64,000 nt of DNA, from assembly GCF_030499575.1 (NCBI RefSeq), contig NZ_JASTLC010000001.1:4984001-5048000 (forward strand), in the 5' to 3' direction. Made by a program: the position numbers and the translations under genes. The notes below the pieces were generated by a model. That model did no database searches, was not told where the DNA came from, and saw only the letters and a list, made by a program, of their open reading frames with translations. The stretch is from Streptomyces sp. DG2A-72 (GTDB lineage Bacteria > Actinomycetota > Actinomycetes > Streptomycetales > Streptomycetaceae). Positions 24,086-33,703 of the stretch are shown here, piece after piece (within the stretch, counting starts at the first letter, position 1; the number at the start of each line of letters is the position of its first letter).

Positions 24086-25372
24086 ATGGCTGACCACACG
24101 TCCATCCCTGGGGCCCGTACTCCTGACGCTCCTGACGCGGCTCCTGTCGCTCACGAGGGCATTTCGCGGCGGAAGCTCCTCGGCACCGCCGGTGCCACCG
24201 GGCTCGTCCTCGGCGCGGCGGGCGGTGCCGTGGGGTACACGGCGGCGCCCTCCGAGGCCACTCCGCTGACCTCGCTCGGCGCCGGGCAGGCGATGTTTCA
24301 CGGGAAACATCAGCCCGGCATCACCGAGGGGCTGCAGGCTCGCGGGCACCTGATCGCCTTCGACCTGACGGCGGGGGCGGGGCGCAAGGAAGCCGCCGCG
24401 CTGCTGCGGCGCTGGTCGGAGACGGCACAGCGGCTGATGGCGGGGGAGGCGGCGAAGCAGGACGACACGGATGTGGCACGGGACGCCGGGCCGTCCTCGC
24501 TGACGGTCACGTTCGGCTTCGGGCACAGCTTCTTCGCCCGTACCGGCCTGGAGAAACAGCGGCCGGTCTCCCTCGACCCGCTGCCCGACTTCTCCTCCGA
24601 CCACCTCGACAAGAACCGCAGCAACGGCGACCTGTGGGTCCAGATCGGCGCCAACGACGCCCTGGTCGCCTTCCACGCGCTGCGCGCCATCCAGAAGGAC
24701 GCGGGCAGCGCGGCCCGCATCCGCTGGCAGATGAACGGCTTCAACCGCTCGCCGGGCGCCACCGCCCACCCCATGACGGCACGCAACCTCATGGGCCAGA
24801 TCGACGGCACCCGCAACCCCAAACCGAGCGAGTCCGACTTCGACCAGCGGATCTTCGTGCCGGCCTCCCCGTCGAACGACCCGCAGTGGATGGCCAACGG
24901 CTCCTACGCCGTCGTACGACGGATCCGCATGCTGCTCGACGACTGGGAGCAGCTCTCGGTCAAGGCCCAGGAGGACGTCATCGGGCGCCGCAAGTCCGAC
25001 GGGGCGCCGCTGTCCGGGGGCGGCGAGACGACCGAGATGGATCTGGAGAAGACGGACGCGCAAGGGAATCTCGTCGTCCCGATCAACGCCCATGCGCGCA
25101 TCACCCGGCCCGACCAGAACGGCGGGGCAGCGATGCTGCGGCGGCCCTTCTCGTACCACGACGGTTTCGACACGGACGGCGTGCCGGACGCGGGGCTGCT
25201 GTTCGTCTGCTGGCAGGCCGATCCGCTGCGCGGCTTCGTGACCGTGCAGCGGAAGCTGGACCGGGGGGACGCGCTGTCGAAGTTCATCCGGCACGAGGCG
25301 AGCGGGCTGTTCGCGGTGCCGGGTGGGGCTGCGGAGGGGGAGTACGTGGGGCAGCGGTTGCTGGAGGGGTGA
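24086..25372 (+). CDS. dtpA: Tat-secreted dye-decolorising peroxidase (DtpA type)
   Basis: A 428-residue haem peroxidase starting at ATG 24086. The signal GISRRKLLGTAGATGLVLGAA has the twin arginines, so the haem-loaded enzyme is exported folded. The DyP signature GQIDGTRN carries distal Asp240, and the proximal haem ligand is probably His336 (INAHARI). In S. coelicolor, from memory, DtpA acts with the Sco and ECuC copper chaperones and a copper radical oxidase in making a hyphal-tip glycan. Its position after YcnI-Sco-PCu(A)C-CopCD fits. Confidence 0.93.
   Translation: MADHTSIPGARTPDAPDAAPVAHEGISRRKLLGTAGATGLVLGAAGGAVGYTAAPSEATPLTSLGAGQAMFHGKHQPGITEGLQARGHLIAFDLTAGAGRKEAAALLRRWSETAQRLMAGEAAKQDDTDVARDAGPSSLTVTFGFGHSFFARTGLEKQRPVSLDPLPDFSSDHLDKNRSNGDLWVQIGANDALVAFHALRAIQKDAGSAARIRWQMNGFNRSPGATAHPMTARNLMGQIDGTRNPKPSESDFDQRIFVPASPSNDPQWMANGSYAVVRRIRMLLDDWEQLSVKAQEDVIGRRKSDGAPLSGGGETTEMDLEKTDAQGNLVVPINAHARITRPDQNGGAAMLRRPFSYHDGFDTDGVPDAGLLFVCWQADPLRGFVTVQRKLDRGDALSKFIRHEASGLFAVPGGAAEGEYVGQRLLEG
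24295..24308. other. parS-like site, one mismatch, inside dtpA
   Basis: GTTTCACGGGAAAC differs from the ParB site GTTTCACGTGAAAC by one base. It lies in coding sequence, so it could be chance. Confidence 0.4.
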
Positions 25373-25442
25373 GAGTGGCCGGTCCCAGAGGCTCCGGTGA
25401 GATACGTGGGCCGTGTCACCGGGGCCCCATTAGGGTGAGGTC

Positions 25443-26375
25443 ATGCCAGCCAGCTATGCGTATCTCGGCCCTGAAGGCACCTTCACCGAAGTCGCCCTGC
25501 GCACCCTTCCCGAGGCGGCCACCCGGGAGCTGATCCCCTACGTGTCCGTGCAGTCCGCGCTCGACGCGGTCCGGGGCGGTGAGGCCGAGGCCGCGTTCGT
25601 ACCGATCGAGAACTCCGTCGAGGGCGGCATCACGACCACGCTCGACGAGCTGGTCGCGGGCGCCCCGCTGATGATCTACCGCGAGGTGCTGCTGTCCATC
25701 ACCTTCGCGCTTCTGGTCCGGCCGGGCACGAAGCTGTCGGACATCAAGACGGTCTCCGCGCATCCGGCGGCCCAGCCGCAGGTACGGAACTGGCTGAAGA
25801 ACAACCTCCCGGACGCGCACTGGGAGTCGGCCGCCTCGAACGCGGACGCCGCACGCCTGGTTCAGGAGGGCCAGTACGACGCCGCCTTCGCCGGCGAGTT
25901 CGCCGCCGCCCGGTACGGACTCGAGGCCCTGGAGACCGAGATCCACGACGCCGAGAACGCCCAGACCCGGTTCGTGCTGGTGGGCAGGCCCGCCCGGCCC
26001 GCGGCGCCGACCGGCGCGGACAAGACGTCCGTCGTGCTGTGGCAGCGCGACGACCATCCCGGCGGGCTGCGCGATCTGCTGGGCGAGTTCGGCACCCGGG
26101 GCATCAACCTGATGCTGCTCCAGTCCCGGCCCACCGGCGCCGGCATCGGCAACTACTGCTTCTGCGTCGACGCCGAGGGCCATATCTCGGACCGCAGGGT
26201 CGCCGAGGCCCTGATGGGGCTCAAGCGGATCTGCCTCCAGGTGCGCTTCCTCGGTTCGTATCCGCGTGCCGATGCGCAGCCGGGGGATGTACGAGCTCCG
26301 CTGACGGGGACCTCGGACGAGGAGTTCGTGTCGGCGTCGGACTGGGTGGCGCGCTGCCAGGACGGGCGGTTCTGA
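25443..26375 (+). CDS. pheA: Prephenate dehydratase
   Basis: A 310-residue enzyme starting at ATG 25443 (GAGG upstream). The catalytic part (residues 3-180) opens YLGPEGTFTEVALRTLPEA and includes FVPIENSVEGGITTTLDEL and the TRF motif in NAQTRFVLVGR. A C-terminal ACT domain (TSVVLWQRDDHPGGLRDLLGEFG...LLQSRP) gives feedback control by phenylalanine. It converts prephenate to phenylpyruvate in phenylalanine synthesis. It is monofunctional, with no chorismate mutase part. Confidence 0.95.
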   Translation: MPASYAYLGPEGTFTEVALRTLPEAATRELIPYVSVQSALDAVRGGEAEAAFVPIENSVEGGITTTLDELVAGAPLMIYREVLLSITFALLVRPGTKLSDIKTVSAHPAAQPQVRNWLKNNLPDAHWESAASNADAARLVQEGQYDAAFAGEFAAARYGLEALETEIHDAENAQTRFVLVGRPARPAAPTGADKTSVVLWQRDDHPGGLRDLLGEFGTRGINLMLLQSRPTGAGIGNYCFCVDAEGHISDRRVAEALMGLKRICLQVRFLGSYPRADAQPGDVRAPLTGTSDEEFVSASDWVARCQDGRF

Positions 26376-26476
26376 GCCCGGGTTCCGGGCGGCTGAGCCT
26401 CGGTTCCGGGCAGGCAGACGGCACATGACGCGTGGGTTGCGGGCTGGTTTCGGCCGGTCCTACCTGCTGATTTACG

Positions 26477-26788
26477 TTATCCACAGGAGTTATCCACAGG
26501 GCACCATCTCGACCTGGGGACAAGTCGACAACGGAACGCGACTCAGTCGACAAATCTCCGTACAGCGGGCAAGTTCGTCCACAGCCCCTGTGGTCACTCT
26601 TCGTCCACCCGTTTCCTTGGGCCAATCCTTTGGGGCGACCCTTTTCCACCCGAAAGTGAGCCTGGGGGTGGTTTGACTCGGGAATTCTTCGGCCGGAGGA
26701 GACGATTCGGAATGATCGCTTGCGGCATCCACAGATCTTTCGCACAGCCTGTGGATAACTCTTCGGGGCTGTGGAGCCCTGTGGACAA
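26477..26788. other. Cluster of DnaA boxes between pheA and serS
   Basis: Perfect boxes are TTATCCACA at 26477-26485 and 26490-26498 (plus strand), and, on the minus strand, TTATCCACA at 26750-26758 and TTGTCCACA at 26780-26788. One-mismatch boxes include 26515-26523 (minus) and 26575-26583. The whole 26376-26983 gap is gene-free, rich in T and low in G+C at places. In S. coelicolor I recall a DnaA-box cluster (named for cosmid D78) reported from this part of the chromosome that titrates DnaA. This is probably its counterpart, but that is unverified here. Confidence 0.75.
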
Positions 26789-26983
26789 CAGGTCCCTCAA
26801 GTCCCGTCCCCCGCAAGGAAATCGAGTCAACCGGACGCCCGGTCGATGACCCGTTCCAGGGAGTGAGACGCCTTTTATTGACACACAGGGCAATTCACTC
26901 ATAACGCAACGTAAGGATCAGTTCGGACACCGCTCGGAATAGTGAGTCGTGTGCCGTCAGTCCGCACCGGTAGCCTTGGCCGC

Positions 26984-28261
26984 GTGATTGACCTTCGCCT
27001 GCTCCGTGAGGACCCCGACCGTGTGCGTGCGTCGCAGCGCGCCCGTGGAGAGGACGTCGCGCTCGTCGACTCCCTCCTGTCTGCCGACGAGCGGCGCAGG
27101 TCGTCCGGCGTCCGCTTCGACGAGCTGCGCGCCGAGCAGAAGGCGCTCGGCAAGCTGATCCCCAAGGCCTCGGGGGACGAGAAGGCCGAGCTGCTGAAGA
27201 AGGCGAGCCAGCTCGCCGCCGACGTCAAGGCGGCCGACGCCGAGCGCGACGCCGCCGCCGCCGAGACCCAGGAGCTGCTGCTCCGGCTGGGCAACCTCGT
27301 CCACCCCGACGTCCCCGTGGGCGGCGAGGAGGACTTCGTCGAGCTGGAGACGCACGGCACGATCCGCGACTTCGGCGCCGAGGGCTTCGAGCCAAAGGAC
27401 CACCTGGAGCTCGGCCAGCTGCTCGGCGCGATCGACGTCGAGCGCGGTGCGAAGGTCTCCGGCTCGCGCTTCTACTTCCTGACGGGTGTGGGCGCGCTCC
27501 TGGAACTGGCGCTGGTGAACGCGGCGATCGCGCAGGCCACGGCCGCCGGTTTCACACCGATGCTGACCCCGGCGCTGGTCCGCCCGCAGTCGATGGCCGG
27601 CACCGGCTTCCTCGGCCAGGCCGCCCAGGACGTCTACCACCTCGCCAACGACGACCTCTACCTGGTCGGCACCTCCGAGGTACCCCTCGCCGCGTACCAC
27701 ATGGACGAGATCATCGACGCCGACCGCCTCCCGCTGCGCTACGCGGGCTTCTCGCCCTGCTTCCGCCGCGAGGCCGGCTCGCACGGCAAGGACACACGGG
27801 GCATCTTCCGCGTCCACCAGTTCGACAAGGTCGAGATGTTCTCGTACGTCGCCCCGGAGGACTCGCAGGCCGAGCACCAGCGCCTGCTGGAGTGGGAGAA
27901 GCAGTGGCTGACGTCGCTGGAGCTGCCGTTCCGCGTCATCGACGTCGCGACCGGTGACCTGGGCTCCTCGGCCGCCCGCAAGTTCGACTGCGAGGCGTGG
28001 ATCCCGACCCAGGGCAAGTACCGGGAGCTGACGTCGACCTCGGACTGCACGGAGTTCCAGTCCCGCCGCCTGTCGATCCGCTTCCGTGACGGCAAGCAGG
28101 TCAAGCCGCTGGCGACGCTCAACGGCACGCTGTGCGCCGTACCGCGCACGATCGTGGCGATCCTGGAGAACCACCAGCAGGCCGACGGGTCGGTCCACGT
28201 GCCCGAGGTGCTGCGCCCCTACCTGGGCGGCCGAGAGGTCCTGGAGCCGGTGGCCAAGTGA
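26984..28261 (+). CDS. serS: Seryl-tRNA synthetase
   Basis: A 425-residue class II synthetase. GTG 26984 ([18 protein letters not shown]) is the natural family start; the longer frame only adds upstream residues. The N-terminal coiled-coil arm spans about residues 28-105 ([14 protein letters not shown]... [12 protein letters not shown]). Motif 2 is [22 protein letters not shown] and motif 3 is [14 protein letters not shown]. It charges both serine tRNAs seen in this window. Its stop overlaps the next start by four bases. Confidence 0.97.
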   Translation: MIDLRLLREDPDRVRASQRARGEDVALVDSLLSADERRRSSGVRFDELRAEQKALGKLIPKASGDEKAELLKKASQLAADVKAADAERDAAAAETQELLLRLGNLVHPDVPVGGEEDFVELETHGTIRDFGAEGFEPKDHLELGQLLGAIDVERGAKVSGSRFYFLTGVGALLELALVNAAIAQATAAGFTPMLTPALVRPQSMAGTGFLGQAAQDVYHLANDDLYLVGTSEVPLAAYHMDEIIDADRLPLRYAGFSPCFRREAGSHGKDTRGIFRVHQFDKVEMFSYVAPEDSQAEHQRLLEWEKQWLTSLELPFRVIDVATGDLGSSAARKFDCEAWIPTQGKYRELTSTSDCTEFQSRRLSIRFRDGKQVKPLATLNGTLCAVPRTIVAILENHQQADGSVHVPEVLRPYLGGREVLEPVAK

Positions 28262-29061
28262 GCGCCGGTTTCCCCTATCGGCTCATCGCGACCGACCTCG
28301 ACGGAACGCTCCTGCGGTCCGACGAGTCGGTCTCCCGGCGCACCCGTGAGGCCCTCGCCGCGGCCACGGAGGCCGGTGCCGCGCACATCGTGGTGACCGG
28401 CCGCGCGGTCCCGTGGACACGGCACATCCTCGACGACCTCGGCTACGAGGGCCTCGCGGTCTGCGGCCAGGGGGCGCAGGTGTACGACGCCGGGCAGCAC
28501 CGTCTGCTGACGTCGGTGACGCTGGACCGGCAGCTGGCCGGGGTGGCCCTGGCGAAGATCGAGGCAGAGGTCGGGCCGCTGTATCTCGCGGCGAGCCGGG
28601 ACGGGCTGGACGGCGAGGTCCTGGTCGGGCCGGGCTACGCGGTCACGGGGGCGCTGCCGTCGATCCCGTTCACGGAGGCGTCGGATCTGTGGACGGCGCC
28701 GCTGAACAAGATCTACATCCAGCACCCTGAGCTGTCGGACGACGAGCTGGCGGAAGCCTCACGGCAGGCCGCGGGGGGATTCGTCACCGTCGCCATGGCC
28801 GGCGAGGGCATCGTCGAGTTGCTGCCGCTGGGATTGTCGAAGGCGACGGGGCTGTCGCTGGCCGCGCGCCGCCTGGGTGTGAAGGCCGCGGAAACGATTG
28901 CCTTCGGCGACATGCCGAATGACGTGCCGATGTTCGGCTGGGCGTCGTACGGGGTGGCGATGGCCAACGCCCATGCGGAGCTGAAGGCCGTGGCGGATGA
29001 GGTGACCGCGTCCAACGAGGAGGACGGGATCGCGGTGGTCCTGGAGCGTCTGCTCGGTTAG
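28258..29061 (+). CDS. HAD-superfamily (Cof/subclass IIB) phosphatase
   Basis: A 267-residue enzyme starting at GTG 28258 inside the serS stop. Motif I is [13 protein letters not shown], motif II VVTGR, and motifs [17 protein letters not shown]; the C2B cap lies between. Cof-type enzymes dephosphorylate sugar phosphates, flavin or pyridoxal phosphates; the substrate is not predictable. It is coupled to serS. A paralogue lies at 40360-41229. Confidence 0.92.
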   Translation: MSAGFPYRLIATDLDGTLLRSDESVSRRTREALAAATEAGAAHIVVTGRAVPWTRHILDDLGYEGLAVCGQGAQVYDAGQHRLLTSVTLDRQLAGVALAKIEAEVGPLYLAASRDGLDGEVLVGPGYAVTGALPSIPFTEASDLWTAPLNKIYIQHPELSDDELAEASRQAAGGFVTVAMAGEGIVELLPLGLSKATGLSLAARRLGVKAAETIAFGDMPNDVPMFGWASYGVAMANAHAELKAVADEVTASNEEDGIAVVLERLLG

Positions 29062-29095
29062 CTGACCGCCGTGGGCAGTCGTTCCGCAGGGCGAT

Positions 29096-29140
29096 GGGGT
29101 CCCCCCCCCCGCTCGAGCGAAGCCGAGAGTGGAGGAGGGT
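29096..29140. repeat. Dispersed repeat with a run of ten C
   Basis: GGGGT is followed by ten C, then GCTCGAGCGAAGCCGAGAGT and GGAGGAGGG. This resembles, from memory, a short intergenic element common in Streptomyces. The homopolymer may vary in length or be misread. Confidence 0.5.
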
Positions 29141-29219
29141 GGGCACAGCCTGCAGCGCCGGGCGCCTCTCGACGTACTCCGAGCCCTGCACATCGGCCAA
29201 GTCACAGTGACAACGTCTC

Positions 29220-29308
<89 letters not shown>

Positions 29309-29579
29309 GGGAGGGCGGCCCACGCGAGAGCGACATCGCGTGCTCGAAGCGGCCGCCCCGGGCAGCGCCCCGTGCGGAGCGGGTTCGACGGTGGGGTAAC
29401 TACACCGGAACTCGCCGCGGGCTGCCCTGTCGGGAGCTGTGCGTACTGCCGTGCATGGACATCGCGCAGCTCCTCTCCCAGAACGTGGCGCCGAACTCAC
29501 CGCCCGGCGTCGTGGACACAACCACTGTGCCCGTACGACGAGTTGGGCGCCACTGAATTTAGAGGCGGCGGTGGGACCG
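29309..29579. other. Gene-poor gap after tRNA-Ser
   Basis: Short frames exist on both strands, but none shows a ribosome site with a recognisable protein. It may hold the tRNA promoter (transcribed leftward) and the 3' end of the small gene that follows. Confidence 0.3.
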
Positions 29580-29819
29580 CTACCGGCGCCACCGCCTGCG
29601 CCGACGGGACTTGCTGAAGAACCACCCCGCGGGCGGCTCGTCGGAGCGCCACGGCTGGGGCTCGGGCTTCTCCTCGCGCCAACGGGCGGCGAGCATCCGG
29701 GCACGGGCGGACGGCTCGGAGGTTTCGGCGGAGCGTATGAAGTCGTCGTCCAGGACCAACTCGTCCCAGGCGTCCCTCGACTCCGGCTGTCCCCCGCCCT
29801 GCGTCGACTCTCCTGCCAT
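29580..29819 (-). CDS. Small conserved actinobacterial protein, cytoplasmic
   Basis: A 79-residue protein starting at ATG 29819 with GGGAGG upstream. It contains SRDAWDELVLDDDFIRSAETSEPSARARMLAARWREE and ends in a basic tail, SRRRRRWRR. The pattern DAWDELVLDxDFIRxAxxxEPSARARMLAARW is familiar from other Streptomyces, but no function is known. The charge split, acidic front and basic end, is marked. It may bind nucleic acid or a membrane through the tail. Confidence 0.75.
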   Translation of the reverse strand: MAGESTQGGGQPESRDAWDELVLDDDFIRSAETSEPSARARMLAARWREEKPEPQPWRSDEPPAGWFFSKSRRRRRWRR

Positions 29820-29876
29820 CCCCGGTGCCTCCCATTCGTGCGTCCCCCGTTGTGCCCAGTGTGCCCCGACAGGGGT

Positions 29877-29915
29877 GAAGTCCCTGTCAGAAGTCCCTGT
29901 CAGAAGTCCCTGTCA
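29877..29915. repeat. Three perfect 13-bp tandem repeats
   Basis: The unit GAAGTCCCTGTCA occurs three times without a break (29877-29889, 29890-29902, 29903-29915) between the small conserved gene and the ABC permease gene. Copy number may vary between strains. Confidence 0.9.
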
Positions 29916-29928
29916 ATAAGCGGTGCGT

Positions 29929-30648
29929 CTACTCCTCGCCCGCCAGCGTCAGCGACCGCAGCTTCTGCCCGGCGTACCAGGTGGCGAGTACGGTCACCAC
30001 GACCAGCAGCACCGTGGCCGTCGTCAGTCCGACGTCCGAGGTCACCATGGATCCGCCGGCGACCTTGTGGGCGACGGCCAGCGACCACTGCTGGACGCTG
30101 AGCGTGCGCGCGCCGGAGACCAGGGAGCCGAACAGGGCCTCCCAGACCAGCGCGTAGACGAGTCCGAAGACCACCGCGTGCCGGGACACCGTGCCCAGCA
30201 GCAGGAAGAGCGCGGCGTACGCGATGGAGGCGACCAGTGCGGCGACCGTGTAGGCGACGGCGATCTGCTGGCCGTTGCCGTTGAGGATGAAGCCGGCGAT
30301 CAGGGTCGGCACCGCCGAGAACACCATGGTCACGGCGATCGCGACGATCAGCTTGGTGAAGATGATCGTGGGGCGTTTCACCGGCTTGGACAGCAGATAG
30401 ACAACGGAGCCGTCGTCGATCTCCGGGCCGATCGCTCCGGTGCCGGCGATGACGCCGATGATCGGCACCATGGTGGCGAGCGCGAGGCCGCCCAGCAGGT
30501 CCGCCGCGGTCTGATCGTCCGTGCCGACCAGGACGCGGACGATCACGGAGATCACGATGAGCAGTAGGGGCAGGGCGCCCAGAATGAGGGCCCTGCGACG
30601 GCCGAGCAGGGCCCGGTAGGTGAGTCGGGCGACTGTGGGGTCGTACAT
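29929..30648 (-). CDS. ABC-2-type transporter permease
   Basis: A 239-residue membrane protein with six hydrophobic segments and no ATPase domain. The pattern PEIDDGSVVYLLSKPVKRPTIIFTKLI is typical of ABC-2/NatB-like permeases. It is the last gene of a four-gene ATPase-permease-ATPase-permease unit on the minus strand, 10 bases after its ATPase. The unit probably exports a drug, lipid or ion. No substrate can be inferred. Confidence 0.9.
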   Translation of the reverse strand: MYDPTVARLTYRALLGRRRALILGALPLLLIVISVIVRVLVGTDDQTAADLLGGLALATMVPIIGVIAGTGAIGPEIDDGSVVYLLSKPVKRPTIIFTKLIVAIAVTMVFSAVPTLIAGFILNGNGQQIAVAYTVAALVASIAYAALFLLLGTVSRHAVVFGLVYALVWEALFGSLVSGARTLSVQQWSLAVAHKVAGGSMVTSDVGLTTATVLLVVVTVLATWYAGQKLRSLTLAGEE

Positions 30649-30658
30649 CTTCGGCCTC

Positions 30659-31570
30659 CTACGCCGCGACCAGATACGAGAACACGGACTCCAGGGACTC
30701 GTCGGACGGCGAGACCGCCAGCAGCCGGATGCCGTGGTCGCGGGCGACCTTGGGCAGCAGCGCGGTGAAGCGGCCGAAGTCGACGGCCTGGATGCGCAAC
30801 GCGCCTTCCGCCAGGTCGACTTCGATGCCGGACGTCGACGAGTCGGAGATCAGCACGGCCGCGAGCGCGCGGTCGTCGCTGGAGCGCACCAGGTAGCGGT
30901 GCGGTCGGTCGGTCATCAGGCGGCGGATCTTGCGGAAGTCGCCGCTGGCCGCGTGCCGTCCGGCGACGACGACCTCGATGTGGCGGGCGAGTTGCTCGAC
31001 CTCTTCGAGGATGTGGGACGAGAACAGGACCGTGCGGCCCTCGTCGCCCATTTTCCGCAGCAGGTCCATCAGCTGCATGCGCTGACGCGGGTCCATGCCG
31101 TTGAAGGGTTCGTCGAGGAGGAGGAGCGAGGGGTTGTGGACCAGGGCGCTGGCCATCTTCACGCGCTGCCGCATGCCCTTGGAGTACGTGGAGATCTTGC
31201 GGTCCTGCGCGTACTCCATCTCGACGGTGGCCAGGGCCTTCTGGGCGGCGTTGGCGCCGAGGCCGTGCAATTCGGCGTTGGCGACGACGAATTCGCGGCC
31301 GGTGAGGAAGTCGTACATCGCCTCGCGCTCGGGGACGATGCCGATCTGCTTGTAGATCTGCTCGTTGCGCCAGGTCGGCTGGCCGTCGAGGGTGACGGTG
31401 CCCGTTGAGGGGGCCAGGAAGCCGGCCATCATGTTGATGAGGGTGGACTTTCCGGCGCCGTTGGGGCCGAGGAGGCCGGTGACGCCGGGGCCGATCGTCA
31501 TGGTGATGTCGTTGACGGCGACCACGTTGCCGAACCAGCGGGAGACGTGGTCGATGGAGAGCGTGGTCAC
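30659..31570 (-). CDS. ABC transporter ATP-binding protein (ABC-2 partner)
   Basis: A 303-residue ATPase starting at GTG 31570, overlapping the upstream permease gene by four bases. Walker A is GPNGAGKST, the signature YSKGMRQRVKMASALVHNP, Walker B LLLLDEPFNGMDP and the switch His in SSHILEEVE. The C-terminal 80 residues are the regulatory tail common to NatA-like ATPases. It works with the adjacent permeases. Confidence 0.95.
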   Translation of the reverse strand: MTTLSIDHVSRWFGNVVAVNDITMTIGPGVTGLLGPNGAGKSTLINMMAGFLAPSTGTVTLDGQPTWRNEQIYKQIGIVPEREAMYDFLTGREFVVANAELHGLGANAAQKALATVEMEYAQDRKISTYSKGMRQRVKMASALVHNPSLLLLDEPFNGMDPRQRMQLMDLLRKMGDEGRTVLFSSHILEEVEQLARHIEVVVAGRHAASGDFRKIRRLMTDRPHRYLVRSSDDRALAAVLISDSSTSGIEVDLAEGALRIQAVDFGRFTALLPKVARDHGIRLLAVSPSDESLESVFSYLVAA

Positions 31571-32475
31571 AGTCCGACCTTTCGGTAGCGGCGCATCAGG
31601 AGGCCGTAGCAGGCGGCGATCAGGCCCAGGGTGACGAGGACGTAGACCACGCCCTCGCCATTGGACGGGCCGACGGCACCCGGGAAGGCCGATGAGGCTC
31701 CGAGGAACGCCGACTGCACTCCGTCGATGAGCGTGATCGGCGAGAACAGGCCGATCCAGGCGATGGCGTCGGTCGTGCCCTGTGCGTCGGCGATGGCCTG
31801 GAGCGTGGAGACGGCGCCGTAGGAGATGGTCAGGACGGCGATCACGGCGGCGATACCGAAGCCGCGGCGCGGGGTGACCGAGGCGATGACGAGGCCGATC
31901 CCGGCGAAGAGCAGTGAGAGCAGTGCCACGGCGACGAGTCCCTGGCCGAATCCCTTGGTCTGGTCGGCGAAGTCGAGTTTCGCCAGCAGCGCGCCCACAT
32001 AGAGCACGATCAGCGGGGCGGCGGTGAGGATGAACATGGCCGAGGCGAGCGCCGCGTACTTGGCGCGTACGTAGTCGGCGGTCTCGATGGGCCGTGAGAA
32101 GTACAGCGGTACGGTCTTGAAGCGCAGGTCGCGGGAGACGGACTGGGGTGCCTGCGAGGCGACGTACAGGCTGATGACGGCCTGAAGGAAGATCGCGTAT
32201 TCCGTGTAGTCGACGGGTAGTTTGCTGGCCTTCGTGGCGACCGCGACGGCGACCATGATGGCCGCGGGCACGCACATCACCACGAACAGCAGCATCGGCA
32301 GCACCTTGGACTTCACCGAGCGGCCGAGGCCGTAGGAGCCGCGCAGGGACTGCGAGTAGAGGGAGCGGGTGGCGTAGGAGCGGCCGAGGCGGGGGCCGTC
32401 GTAGTTGCGGTAGCCGATGTTGTGGATGCGGGTCTGGTCGCCCGGGGGTGCCGCTACGGGGTGCTCAACTGCCAT
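31567..32475 (-). CDS. ABC-2-type transporter permease
   Basis: A 302-residue protein starting at ATG 32475. The N-terminus HNIGYRNYDGPRLGRSYATRSLYSQSLRGSYGLGRSVKSK is conserved in this permease family. It has six membrane segments and an RDLRFKTVPLYFSRPIETADYVRAKY cytoplasmic stretch. It overlaps both neighbours (11 bases with the upstream ATPase, 4 with the downstream one), so it is translationally coupled. Confidence 0.92.
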   Translation of the reverse strand: MAVEHPVAAPPGDQTRIHNIGYRNYDGPRLGRSYATRSLYSQSLRGSYGLGRSVKSKVLPMLLFVVMCVPAAIMVAVAVATKASKLPVDYTEYAIFLQAVISLYVASQAPQSVSRDLRFKTVPLYFSRPIETADYVRAKYAALASAMFILTAAPLIVLYVGALLAKLDFADQTKGFGQGLVAVALLSLLFAGIGLVIASVTPRRGFGIAAVIAVLTISYGAVSTLQAIADAQGTTDAIAWIGLFSPITLIDGVQSAFLGASSAFPGAVGPSNGEGVVYVLVTLGLIAACYGLLMRRYRKVGL

Positions 32476-33451
32476 GGCCGACGGCCTCCTTCCGCTGTGC
32501 GTCGGTGTCCTGGGAGGCCTCGTCCGTGAAGACCTCGGAGATGTGGTGCCTGCGCTGTTCCATGCGGACCAGGCCGAGGCCGAGGTCGGCCACCACGTCG
32601 CGGACGAGGTCGTAGGTCTCCTCGCCCTGCGCGGTCAGCAGCAGGATGTGACCGGCGCCCGGCAGGCCGCTCGCCGAGTCGAGGAGGTCCACCCCGCGCG
32701 CGTGCAGCGCCTCGCGCATCGCGCGGGTGCCGTCCGGGTGTTCGTCGGTGTCGGTGACCTCGACGGCGAGCGTCGTCGTGGTCTGGGTGAAGTCCGTGGT
32801 GGAGCTGGAGCGCAGGAGCTTGCCGCCGTCGACCACGACGACGTGGTCGCAGGTGCGCTCCAGTTCGCCCAGCAGGTGCGAGGTGACCAGGACGGAGATG
32901 CCGAAGTCGGTGTGGATCCTGCGGATCAGGCCGAGCATCTCGTCGCGGCCGACCGGGTCGAGGCCGTTGGTCGGCTCGTCCAGGAAGACCAGCTGCGGGT
33001 CGTGCACCAGGGCCTGGGCCAGCTTCACGCGCTGCTTCATGCCGGTCGAGTAGCCGCCGATGGGGCGGTAGCGCTCCTCGTACAGACCGACATGGCGCAG
33101 GGTGTCCGCGGTGCGCTCACGCGCGGCGGCGGGCGGGAGGCCGGACATGCGTGCCATGTGGACGACGAACTCGGTGGCCGAGACGTCCGGCGGCAGACAG
33201 TCGTGTTCCGGCATGTAGCCGACTCGCTCGCGGATCGCGGCGCCCTTGGTGGCGACGTCGAGTCCGAGCACTTCGGCACGGCCTTCGGTGGCAGGGGACA
33301 GACCCAGCAGGATCTTGATCAGTGTGGACTTGCCGGCTCCATTGGCTCCGACGAGTCCGGTCACACCGGGCCCGACGTCCACGGAGAGCCGGTCAAGCGC
33401 GGTCACCCGGGGGAACCGCTTGCTCAGGCTTTCGGTCGCGATCACAGTCAC
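32465..33451 (-). CDS. ABC transporter ATP-binding protein (ABC-2 type), first gene of the unit
   Basis: GTG 33451 gives 328 residues beginning VTVIATESLSKRFPRVTALD; the frame upstream of it is not family-like. Walker A is GANGAGKST, the signature YSTGMKQRVKLAQALVHDP, Walker B LVFLDEPTNGLDP and the switch His in TSHLLGELE. It heads the four-gene exporter unit. A DnaA box lies 138 bases upstream. Confidence 0.94.
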   Translation of the reverse strand: MTVIATESLSKRFPRVTALDRLSVDVGPGVTGLVGANGAGKSTLIKILLGLSPATEGRAEVLGLDVATKGAAIRERVGYMPEHDCLPPDVSATEFVVHMARMSGLPPAAARERTADTLRHVGLYEERYRPIGGYSTGMKQRVKLAQALVHDPQLVFLDEPTNGLDPVGRDEMLGLIRRIHTDFGISVLVTSHLLGELERTCDHVVVVDGGKLLRSSSTTDFTQTTTTLAVEVTDTDEHPDGTRAMREALHARGVDLLDSASGLPGAGHILLLTAQGEETYDLVRDVVADLGLGLVRMEQRRHHISEVFTDEASQDTDAQRKEAVGHGS

Positions 33452-33588
33452 GTCTAAGACGGTAGTGACGCAAACCACTCCGGTCGTCAGACCCGAGAGC
33501 CGTCTTGGCGTCCCTCTGGAGTCGTACGGGGCCCTAGGGGTCACCCTGAGGTCGAACAACGCCGGCCGTCTTTTCCACATCGGCGGCG

Positions 33589-33597
33589 TTGTCCACA
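33589..33597 (+). other. DnaA box TTGTCCACA
   Basis: A perfect preferred box in the divergent gap between the ABC unit and the M24 peptidase gene. Confidence 0.6.
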
Positions 33598-33703
33598 GGC
33601 GTGGGTGGGCCTATTGACGCAGCCTCCAACAACTGTCACATTCGCCAGTGTCAAGTTACGGACACGTACCGCGGTCAGCGTGGACAGGGTGGGGCGGTGT
33701 CGG

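Noticed and set aside
29372..29617. An 81-residue plus-strand frame with Cys-rich ends
   Set aside because: No ribosome site or recognisable family; it overlaps the end of a better-supported minus-strand gene.
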